Below are positions 9,725 through 19,659 of a DNA stretch of 24,699 nt, piece by piece. Within the stretch, counting starts at the first letter, position 1, and each line of letters opens with the position of its first letter. Made by a program: the position numbers and the translations under genes. The DNA is from Smittium mucronatum. Taxonomy: Eukaryota; Kickxellomycota; Harpellomycetes; Harpellales; Legeriomycetaceae. Location: the NCBI GenBank assembly GCA_001953115.1, contig LSSL01005716.1:1-24699 (forward strand). The letters are read 5' to 3'. The notes beneath the pieces are model-generated. The model worked only from the letters and a program-made list of their open reading frames with translations, had not been told where the DNA came from and searched no databases.

Positions 9725-9980
9725 ATTTTCAAAAATATGAATTTAGTTCAGATTCTTAAATCACACAATATATTATTAAAAAATGAATGAAATATTGATT
9801 TTTTTTACATATTTCTTTAAAAAAATCCCCAGAAGAAACTCTATTACTAAAATACGATATTATTTTTGTGAATATTCACGTGAATTTTTTTCCTGATTAC
9901 TACAATAAACTTTCTAAAATGAAAAAAAAAAAATTAACGAATATACATGTTTTATCTTTTAATTTGAATTGTTTCTATTA
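9725..9980 (-). repeat. Right terminal inverted repeat of element D
   Basis: This is the inverted partner of 8116-8371. The differences between arms include GCAGTAA/GTAGTAA, CATGTG/CACGTG and TTCATAAAA/TTCACAAAA, i.e. C-to-T type changes, several of them at CpA. Confidence 0.9.
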
Positions 9981-12900
9981 CGTGATTATTTTCTTTATTG
10001 TGGATTATAAGATCGGCAGAAATTTAAAATTTTATCATATGTAACGAAAATAAAATGTTTATAGAGTGTTATGATTTTAAAAAATAATTATTTTTTTTTT
10101 ATTTAGCGCTCCCGGTATGTAAATATAACTAAAATATTAACAATTCAGATCCTATTTTTATTTTTTCCAATTAAAAATTATAACTGCTGTAATTTTTTGA
10201 ATCATTTCGCCAAAAAATTTCCCATTTTTTATATTTCATTCATATTTATTAGGATTTAATTTACATATTTTGGATGAATATTTATTTAAACTCCACTTAA
10301 TCGAACTTTTCCCAAATTTGATTTAATATTTTTTTACTTGATTTCACTTTTTCTAAATTCAATTTAGAAAATTTTTAAAATCACATCTTCTTATTTAAAA
10401 AAACATGGTTTATAATTAAAATGTTTGTATTTGGAAAATATGTTGGTCTTTAAAGCTCTAATAATATTTCCAATACAAAAAATTTCTCAATTGCGTTTAT
10501 ACATATTATTACATTTAAATTCACTCTATCTAACTATAAAGCTAGTCAGTAAAGCTCTTTTAAAAAGAAAAAAAATTAAAATTTTACGTTAAAATTCCCG
10601 CTGTTTCAAATTTAGTTTTATTATTAATAATACTTTCTTGTGTTTTGAGGTAAAAATATTAAAATTATCTTTTTCTATAAAAAATAATAATAACTTATCT
10701 CTTTTATCTCTCTATTATCAAGCTAAATAAACTACTATTTTTGATCTTTATTAATTTCATTTTTTCATCATACTCCATAAAAATCTACATTTTTCTATCA
10801 GAAGACAATTTTTAAAAAACCCCCTATTGTAGCTTTTTTTATGGTTTAGAAAAAGAATTACAGGATTTTTGAAAATCCATCCGATTATAATTTTCAAATC
10901 ATTGAAACATTGATATTAAGTAATTATGCTACTTCTAAACAAAGTTAAATTCTTAAAATGTTAGAATAAATTTTGTAAAAGTTCTAATGAGAAAAAGCGG
11001 ATTATAGTTTTAAAAATATTGATTAAAATAAAATAAAATAAATTTCAATTTCAATTTCAATTGTTTTGGATATGTTTTTATTCTTAAAAAGAAGGGAAAT
11101 ATTCGAAAAAAAGGTAGAAAGTATAAAGAAATAAAATTAAAGTTTGCTTAAAAAATTATTCAACCAGGGGAAAATATCTAATTTATATCTATTAAATTTC
11201 TTGAATATTTTTTCTAATTTAAAACGGAAAATAAAAATCTTTGAATTTTTAAAATAGAGATAAATCCAGTATCAATTCAGCTATTGATAAATTAAGAGAA
11301 AAATGTAAATTTGCAAAATATTTACCGGAAAAAACAACTAATTTAGCTGAATTTAATAGTTGAGTAAGCTAAAATTATTTATTTTCAGGTCTACAACTTA
11401 AGTAACTACTATTAAAAATTATAGAGCTTTAACCCAATCCAAATTAGTCTGTATATTAACCAAATTTACATAAAAAACTCGAAATTTTTTCAAAAAAATC
11501 TTAAAAAATAAAAAAAAATCCTAAATTTATCGATTTAATTTCGATGTTACTAAAATTGATGGTAAATTAATTAAAAATTTAATCTGGCTAATTATTTCTA
11601 AATTTACCGGAATATTATTAATATTTCCATACTGTAACTCACATTAAGTTACAATTTTTACATATTTTAAAAAAATTTAAGAAAAACCATCAGGCGAGAC
11701 TTTGCCAAATTTGTAATTTTGGAGCAGAGAAATCATTATTTTCTATTATTAGACTCCAAATATCAAAATTTTATTATTAAAAGATTTATTTTTGTTGATA
11801 AAGCGAAAATTTCGGACTCAAATTCAGAGTTAGATTCAATAAATTTTATCTTGTACAATTAAAACTTATAAATACAGTATTCATGTAATAAATTGCTTTC
11901 ATGCACTCGAATTGAATATTTTAAAAAGAATTAGAGGTTTATGAGCATAAAATCGTGTTATTGATGATAAAAAGAAGGCTTGTAAAAGATGGAGTAAATT
12001 TGAATATAAAAAATATTCATTCAACTTTTTATAATTATAAAAGATAGAATACGAGAAAAAACCGATAAGCACTGATTTTTCCAAGAAATTATGCAATAAG
12101 GATTCAAAAAATATAAATTATATTGAAACACCTTATCTGTAGATTTTTAATCGTATATATACAGTTCAATTTTTATAATCAAATCTAAATCTGGGGGAAT
12201 TTTTTTATCGAAATGCAGAAAACCTTCACTTTGTCTAAACTTTTAATTTTATATTCAGAAATTGAATTAATATAATTTTGTGTATGGATGGTTTAAACCA
12301 ATTACTTATCCATTTATTTATATCGATTTTTAGAAATGTTGTATTTACCTACTTTTTAGAATGGTTAATAATTTTAAAAAAAGTCTTTTATAAGAATTAA
12401 ATTTCATTATATCTTACTATTTTTCTGATTCTAAGATAAAAAATACTGATGATGCATAAGAATTAGACCCAATTAACTACAGTGCCAATTTTAGTTTCAT
12501 TGGTTAAAAATTTGTAAAATTAATTTTGATTTAATATGGGAAATCAATTAAAAAAAGGTTCTATAAAGCTATTCGTGTTGCATGAAAATGATGCTAATTT
12601 ATAAAATTTTGGAAAATATTAAATTACCATTCTAAAATAAACGGTTACAGCTATATGAGCTCAAAGATATTAATTAGAAGGAAAAAAATTAACTTATTTC
12701 CTTAAAATCACTAATTTGTATTGATTTTATTTCAATTTCATATCATCTACTAATATTTTCCCTAAAAGATATCTAATAAATTATCAATTATAATTATTAT
12801 TCGTGGAAATATAAAAATATTGCAGATTTTTTTCAAAATTCAATCAGCTTTATTAAATATTATGATTTTGAATGTCTGTCTAATTCAAAAAAAAATTATT

Positions 12901-14847
12901 TCTAACAAAATTATCAACGAAAGGTTTGAAAAAAAAAAAATTAAATTCTTTTTTATTTTTAAATGAGGGAAATTTAATTTTAACATCTAGAAATAAGTTT
13001 AGTATTGGAAAAGTTTTAAATTTCCCAAAATTTATTTACATAGCCACATTCAAAAACAAATAACAAGCATCTCGATTTATTTTCTGTTCGGTTTTTTTTT
13101 CAAAAAAAAAGGCACTAGCTTATCTCATATTACGCAGTTACTATATTTTTGGCAAAAAAGGTTAAATTTTTATATATCAGTATGTTAGTTATTATAAACT
13201 CCAAGGGCTTAACAATATCACTTTGATTAATCGTAAAAATAATTTCAATAAGACCAAAAAAAATTACTAATATAAATATCCTTAGACTCGATATGCTTTT
13301 AGAGAGAAATATATCCAAAATAAAAAACAGTAAATTATCTGATTGTGCATTTAGATTTATCTAACTTATTAGATTATATTTTTATAGTATAAAAACCAAT
13401 TAATTTTTAAAAAAAAACAGTAAAATCGTAAAAATTTTAAAAAAATCTATATTAATACATAATTTTAAATGAAAAAACTTGGATAGCTTAGATTTATTTA
13501 TTAATATGGAGTAACTAAATATAAGATACAAATACAAGCTATAGTAATTATTTTTATATTTTATTTTATAGGACGAAAAAAAAAATACTAAAAAATTATG
13601 AAAATTTTTGTTTCATACCCCGATGGTAGATTAGAATTAGGCTACTCTTGTTTTAGGAAATATTATAAACCCAAAAAAAATTTAATTATTAACCTAATTG
13701 TGTAGCAATTATACCTAAAATATTAAATAGAGGTATGTAAAATCCAATTAAAACAATGTTGGGCTGAAAGCCTTTTCCAATCTTAGTTTCGATCCTGCAT
13801 AAATAACTTAATTTTCATATTTTCAATATATATCAGCAAGTATAATAATGATCATTTTGGAGTTGAGTTTCTTGATGTATTTCATTTGATTTGGCGGCTA
13901 AGAATTTGGTTTTATGACAGTTTAAAAATGAATAATTTCATTTTATATTTGAAAAAAGAGTTTAAGAAAGGGCAATAATAAATATTTTAACAAAATATTT
14001 TTTATCAAGTTATGATTTTTTCAGATTAAAATTTTAACATTTTTTTATATAATATCTTAATAAACAAATATAATGATGAATATCTGATGTAATTTTTATA
14101 TAAGATTTCCAAATACATTAAAATACCTTGAAATAAATAAATAAAATAATCGGCATCGGTTTATTTAAAACTTTATAGAATTACTTTCTTATTTTTTTAA
14201 AATAAAGCATAAAATAATTAATAAATATACTTTCCTAAAATTTAGGTTTTAATGGCTAAATTGATTTTTTTGGTTCAAAAATTTATTTCATTAAATACTT
14301 ATGAATCATAAATTAAAACATATTTTCTAATATGGAATTATAAATCGCTAATATTATCAATTTTATATAAATAAAATATAAATTCTGTAATTTGAGGTCA
14401 ATTATTGAATATTGATCGCGCTGATAGAATTTTTTTTTAATGTTATATAATTTGGATCTTAATATCATATTTAAATAAATAAAACGACCAGTAATTATTT
14501 TTAATTATAAAAAAATTATTATTTTTTGAGATCTTTAAATGAATATGAATATTTCAAATGGATTATGATTACTATCTAGTATTTATTTTTAATATTAATA
14601 ATATTATCTAGTTATTTTTGATGACATAATTTTTCTAGGAATCTTTTTGCGTATTATAAAATAAATCGGTTTTTTTTACAGCCTCTACTATAAATTATTG
14701 ATTGGAACTTTTAATTCTTTATTATAAATGAAACAAATATTTTGATAGAAATTCTACAAATACTGTATCAAAAAAAACGCATCGCAAAAATACATTTAAC
14801 TTAAATTAAAATGGTTAATATTAATTTCCTGGAAAATTCATAAAAAA
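9981..14847. other. 4.9 kb AT-rich stretch without a recognisable gene
   Basis: I see only short chance frames, homopolymer tracts and simple repeats. There is a tandem AAAAT run at 11025-11043 joined to three AATTTC units at 11041-11062. A frame near 13600 (SYPDGRLELGYSCFRKYY) is open for about 27 codons but matches nothing I know. The stretch is probably older transposon sequence decayed past recognition. Confidence 0.5.
11025..11062. repeat. Short tandem repeats (AAAAT)n and (AATTTC)3
   Basis: About four AAAAT units run into three AATTTC units plus AATT. They are simple microsatellites with no indicated function. Confidence 0.9.
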
Positions 14848-14943
14848 TCTGACAGTTATTTGGAGAACCTTACAAATATTTTGAGTCCCCTTTTAATTAT
14901 CTGACTATGTTAGCAATAATCTACCAATAAAATTGAAATTTGA
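14848..14943 (+). repeat. Left terminal inverted repeat of element E
   Basis: It matches the reverse complement of 16189-16302 with one ~18-20-nt gap, as if a 20-nt unit were missing here. Differences such as CTGACAG/CTGATAG and CTACCAA/CTGCCGG are transitions. Confidence 0.85.
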
Positions 14944-14949
14944 CACGGT

Positions 14950-16188
14950 TTTTAAATCTGCCAATGAGATATACGATATCTCACGTAATAAAAAAATGTC
15001 AATTTTCACTAAAACTATAGCAAAAAAAAGACTTCAGGAAAAAAATCTCTAGTGGATATTCAATTTAATTGAGAGTGAACATAAAAATTCTTGTATTATT
15101 TTGTTATTCCCTTTTATATTGTTCATTTCAAACTATTTTGGTATCATTATGGCGAGCTTCAGATAAGTCTATATATCTCTTTTTCAATTAATATATGTGA
15201 ATTCATATTATCAATGCATTACACACTTATTATATTGAAAAAAAATTTCTTTTTTTAGTCATATTTACTTACCCGTTTTATTTTTTATAAAATTCTGGTT
15301 GATTAGTTCAGATAACCTCAAAAAATGCATCGAAAAAGAGTTCTCCGAATCAAATCGATGGACGAAATAATATCAATTTACTGGTCTAGGATTTAACTTC
15401 AACTCCTTATTAGTTTCTATACAAAGTAAATAAACTTTTATGGCATCGAAATTATTTAGAGAGATTAAGAGAAAAAAACTGCGATTCTAAGTGTTATCAT
15501 ATATTAGGTAAACATTGATTTTTTGCTAAATTTTTCAGAGTTTTTTTTTATCCTTACAGAAATAAAATTTCATAAAATTATTGGTTTTTTATTTTTTATT
15601 CTTGGTTTTTTAGAAGTAACATGAATACATAAATAATTTTTTGTTTGATTTAAAGTAGCTTGAATTCATAATCTAAATTATGAAATATCTATTAACACAT
15701 ATCGTTTCGAGTCGATTCTTTTTGTGGTTAATGAAAAATGAGAATTTGAATTATTGGAATAATCACAGAAATTTATTTTTTTGATTCTTAGCATGTAACT
15801 ATCAATGTAATGATGACTTAGTATAGGGTTTTAGTAACTTAAAAATATCTTATATAGCATACATTAACTTGAAATGGATTTGGTGGTGGTAAGGTTTAAA
15901 AAGAATATTCACTGCCATAAATTAATACACCCCAGGCTCTAATAATACTGAATCCTGATGATTAATGTTACTTCATTAATTTATTATACGATAAACCATG
16001 CAGAGTCTTACAATAATTAAATGGAGCTAGAAAAGCATTAACTATAATATTTTGAGTCTATCAAAATAGATTTGAGTAGTGGAAGATTAATATCTTTTTG
16101 ATCTCAGTACAATTTTTAGACCCAATACACGATATTTCTGAGTTTTAGTACTAACATAAAAAAGACAAACAAAACCAACGAAAAAATA
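14950..16188. other. Interior of element E, no gene resolved
   Basis: The longest suggestive plus-strand reading, near 15310 (NLKKCIEKEFSESNRW), is short and lacks transposase motifs. No FDE or similar catalytic block was found on either strand. Confidence 0.4.
14965..14983. repeat. Perfect 8-bp-arm hairpin just inside the left end of element E
   Basis: TGAGATAT, loop ACG, ATATCTCA. It lies about 20 bp inside the left terminal repeat. Its role is unknown and it may be chance in AT-rich sequence. Confidence 0.8.
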
Positions 16189-16302
16189 AAAATTGAGCTT
16201 TTACCGGCAGACTATTGCTAAAATAGTCAGATAATTAAAAGGGGTTATCCCAATTTGTCAGGTTATCAAAATAATTGTCAGATTCTCCAAATAACTATCA
16301 GA
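16189..16302 (-). repeat. Right terminal inverted repeat of element E with three 20-nt units
   Basis: On the minus strand the tandem units are CTGATAGTTATTTGGAGAAT (16282-16301), CTGACAATTATTTTGATAAC (16262-16281) and CTGACAAATTGGGATAACCC (16242-16261). They are in exact 20-nt register and are followed by CCTTTTAATTATCTGACTAT. Such arrays usually bind transposase, but here that is an inference. Confidence 0.85.
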
Positions 16303-16326
16303 ATTCTATTTTCTTACCAGTTAAAA

Positions 16327-16489
16327 CAGCGTCCTATAACCAATGAGCTCGAGTTACGGAGCTGCTAGAGAGTCAAAGGGGTGGGGGGGTTGTGTTACAT
16401 AAAATTTTTCACATTTTTTAATTTTTTTTAATTGTGTTTTATAACTTTTCATTGGCTTTAAAATAATTTTCTCGTAAAAAAAATATTAA
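16327..16489 (+). mobile_element. SINE-like retroposon, copy 1
   Basis: It is homologous to the copy at 22989-23141 on the opposite strand. The shared head core is TACGGAGCTGCTAGAG (16355-16370), followed by an AT-rich body with TAAAATTT and T-rich blocks in the same order, then an A8 tract at 16476-16483. AGTTAAAA occurs on both sides (16319-16326 and 16490-16497) and is a candidate target duplication, though low in complexity. The length, about 163 bp, agrees with 153 bp for copy 2. The head contains AGCTCGAGTTACGG, loosely like a tRNA D-arm/A-box; no B-box is clear. Confidence 0.6.
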
Positions 16490-19400
16490 AGTTAAAAAAA
16501 AAACTGTAATTAAAAACACAATTATAAAATATCTTCAACAGATGAAAATTTTTATAAATTGATCAAATTATACTATTTTATACTCTCAATAAATATTTTT
16601 TGATAAATTATAACAATTGCATATAAAGTAGATGTGGTGAAGATCAGGTTGTATATAACCCCTCTCCCTCCAACTTTAAATAATAACAAAATCGCTATAA
16701 AGCGAATCAAGCTACAGTATAAAGGAGCTACAAGACTCTTATATGTTATATACGACTTAGAGTGTTTCAAAAAAATTATGTAATTGATTCTGATAATAAA
16801 ATTTTAATTATTGATATATTTTCTTTAATTTAGTAGAGATCGAAATTTTAGAAAATAAATTTTTTTCCGAAAATTATGGAAAAAATTTCCTCCGCTACTG
16901 AATAGCAGAAAAACTTTTATATTTATTTAAAAAAATCCATTTGAGAAATTGGCTATATTGAATAAAATAGCAATAGTGAATTTAAAAAAACCAATTGTTC
17001 AAATATGGAGAGATTTAGTCCAATGAAATTTTGAGCATTAAACCAATATTAATTCCTAAATAAATATTAAATGAAATAAATAGTTAAATATTCGAATCAA
17101 GAAGGCATTATTATTAGAAACTTTCAAGAAAAATTAGTATTATTTTAGAAAATCGCCATAATAAAAGACTATGGATAATTATTTTATATATTACATTTTC
17201 ACTCTTAGATTATATATCAATATTTTAGCCAATTATAAACAAATTTAGATATTTTTAAGTCAAGTTTTGTGATTTTTTCTATTTCAAAAAAACAAAAAAA
17301 ATTCACGAAGATGACCCAAATACTGATTCACATAGATGAATGTGGTAAAAAAATAATATTTTGCTAAACGGTTTAATATTTTTGATTACGAAACTAGGTA
17401 TTTGCAGAAGATTAATTGGATATTAAATTTACTCTGCCTCTGATTCTTAATTTAAGAGACACATATCTTTCCTTGAAAGATATTTTTGTTTGCTTAAATT
17501 TTATTCTTACTTTTTAAATAGAATTAATATTTTTTTAAATAATTGTTTTTGTTTTCTGAACTATTCTCGATTCTTTTTGAAACATAAATTATCAATTATT
17601 GAATAAAATTGATTTTACATGGTTTTTGGTAATTTATTAAATCTTAAATACACCTTTTTTCGATTCGGATTTAATTATAATGATTTAAAAATTTAATGAT
17701 ATAGTTTTGGCTGTCTTGAATAAAAAAATTTATGTATTTTAAAGATTTTTTTGTTAAATTTTTATTTAACCCTTAGTTAATTTATTTATTCTAAATATAG
17801 GAAAATCTTCTTAGCTTTGCAGGTACAAAAAAAACGAACTTTTTCTGAAAATTATAATATTTTCAACTAATTTTTTTAGTTAATAAGGAATAAAAATTAA
17901 AATTTTATCGTAATTGTTTCATCAATTCTGAAATATGAGGTAATATTTATATTTTAAATATCGTGAAAATCATCTCTTTATGAAATAATAATACATTATT
18001 TCCTTCTTCATGTTGAAAAAAATTCTTTTATAGGGTACGGAGGTCTGATTTTGGATGTGCTTCTGCTGTATAAAACTAAATACCTAAAATAATTTTCATC
18101 TGTCAAAATTTTAAAATAAAAAAATTATAATAACACCTTGTAAAACCCAGATATTTTTTATAAAACTGCATCAGGAATATAAATTCTATTCCAATTCTTG
18201 AATTTTAATTGAAATAAATTTACTATGAATAGTATGTTAAAAATTTTAGTTTTTCTTACAATCATCCTTACAAAATTCGTAAAATGAGCATTAATTTAAT
18301 ACTAACTAAACCCTTCATCCTTTTTCATCAAATTTGATTAAATTTTTTATTATTAAAACCTTTTAAAAAAATTTCCTATAAATTTTATGTTAAAATTTCT
18401 TAATTTTCCTTAGAAGATAACTTATATTTTATTGAATATTAATTGTTAAAACATTATAATTTCTAATAATTTTGGTTTTTAATAACAATTTTATTTTATC
18501 TATGGATTTTTTAATTTTTTTTAATAAATTATTAGAGCCCTACCATTATTTCTTAAATTTTAATAATAATAGCTTGAAAATAGTTTATTTTTATATTGTT
18601 AAAAAATATCTTATATAAAACCAACAATTTTTTTAAGGAAAAATAATAAATAAATCTTTATAAGCGTATAATTTATGATTTATGATTTATGATTAATAAA
18701 GATGCTTTAACTAACTATCCATAGTTTTATCAAAAAATGGAAATAATAGAAATAAAACCTATTCATATATTCATAAAATTATTCTTCAATAAAAAAATTT
18801 TGAAGGGATATTATAAATATGAGCTGAAGAAAAATAGTATATTTTTTTAATTATTATTAGGATCAAATTTCTGAACATCCCCCATATGTAAACCCATTTT
18901 TCTATGGAGCTTAATATAATTTTTTTTTTTTCAAAATTACAGATATCATGAAATTTCCTCATCAGGTAACAATTCTCGTCAAAACTTATGAATTCTTAAT
19001 TTCTAATATATTTCGTTGATCCTGAATTAACTTTTATTTAATAAAATGAAAAATTTATGACCCAGTACTTTTTATTGGGTTTTACAAGTAAATCCCATAA
19101 TAAATATTACAAAAATTTTCTTTTACCAATTCAATACTCTTTGTGAATTGGCTATATTATTTTAATTCCTATTAAATATTTTTTTTTCTAAATATTTTAT
19201 GTTTAATATTTAATTTACAGTTATTTTTCTTGAAATTTTCCTGTAAAACTTTATTTAGTTGACATATTTGGATGTTATTCTCAAAATAATTTAATCTCCA
19301 TATCATCTTGGCTCGATCTATTTAATTAAACTATTGTGTGATATTAAAAATGCATCAAATGTATAAGAAATCGCCAAATACTTTTTTCGATAAACCGACT

Positions 19401-19659
19401 TATAATAAAAATGCTTTTTTCTCGTCTTGAAATTTAACAAGCATAATTTTGATCTTTTTTTTATTTCTAGATTATTATTTTAAATTTTTAGTTATTAATT
19501 TGAATTTTTTTAGATATTAATAAATATCCAAAAATAAAGTACTTTATTTACATTAAAACTAATTAATATTAATTTGATGTATATTTTATAACTCCTGTAA
19601 AATTTTTGATGATATGTTACTATTCGTTAAATCTATATCTATTTAGATAATTATTTCTT
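16490..19659. other. 3.2 kb AT-rich stretch without a recognisable gene
   Basis: I see no coding pattern that holds across stops. Three ATTTATG units occur at 18671-18691. A short frame near 17325 reading HIDECG was judged too short to call a transposase. Confidence 0.5.
18671..18694. repeat. Tandem repeat (ATTTATG)3
   Basis: Three perfect 7-nt units plus ATT. It is a simple repeat. Confidence 0.9.

Larger units (their letters stand above)
8116..9980 (-). mobile_element. Element D: Tc1/mariner-like DNA transposon with long terminal inverted repeats
   Basis: Two arms of roughly 255 bp (8116-8371 and 9725-9980) are inverted copies of one another and enclose about 1.35 kb. The minus strand inside shows a decayed DDE transposase with an FIDE motif. 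A size of 1.87 kb and a single transposase fit the Tc1/mariner superfamily, in which some lineages have terminal repeats of several hundred bases. The outer ends could not be fixed to the base and no TA duplication was confirmed. The arms look better preserved than the coding region. Confidence 0.8.
14848..16302. mobile_element. Element E: inverted-repeat DNA transposon remnant (pogo-like ends suspected)
   Basis: The ends are inverted copies: 14848-14943 on the plus strand and 16189-16302 on the minus strand. Both start TCTGAYAGTTATTTGGAGAA and both contain CCCCTTTTAATTATCTGACT and TTAGCAATARTCTRCC. The right end holds three tandem 20-nt units, whereas the left holds about two. Terminal arrays of CTGATAATT-like words recall pogo/jerky-type elements, which is an inference. 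The interior (about 14950-16190) shows no defensible transposase motif, so the element may be non-autonomous or simply decayed. It is 1455 bp long. Confidence 0.7.

Noticed and set aside
16374..16690. A MITE formed by the G-rich patch at 16378 and the C-rich patch at 16655
   Set aside because: The two patches pair only loosely. The first lies inside the SINE-like copy, whose homologue elsewhere lacks the second patch.
17310..17360. HIDECG reading as a second Tc1-type transposase
   Set aside because: Only about 16 codons are open, no downstream RRxxGxS block or second catalytic block follows, and no inverted repeats were seen around it.
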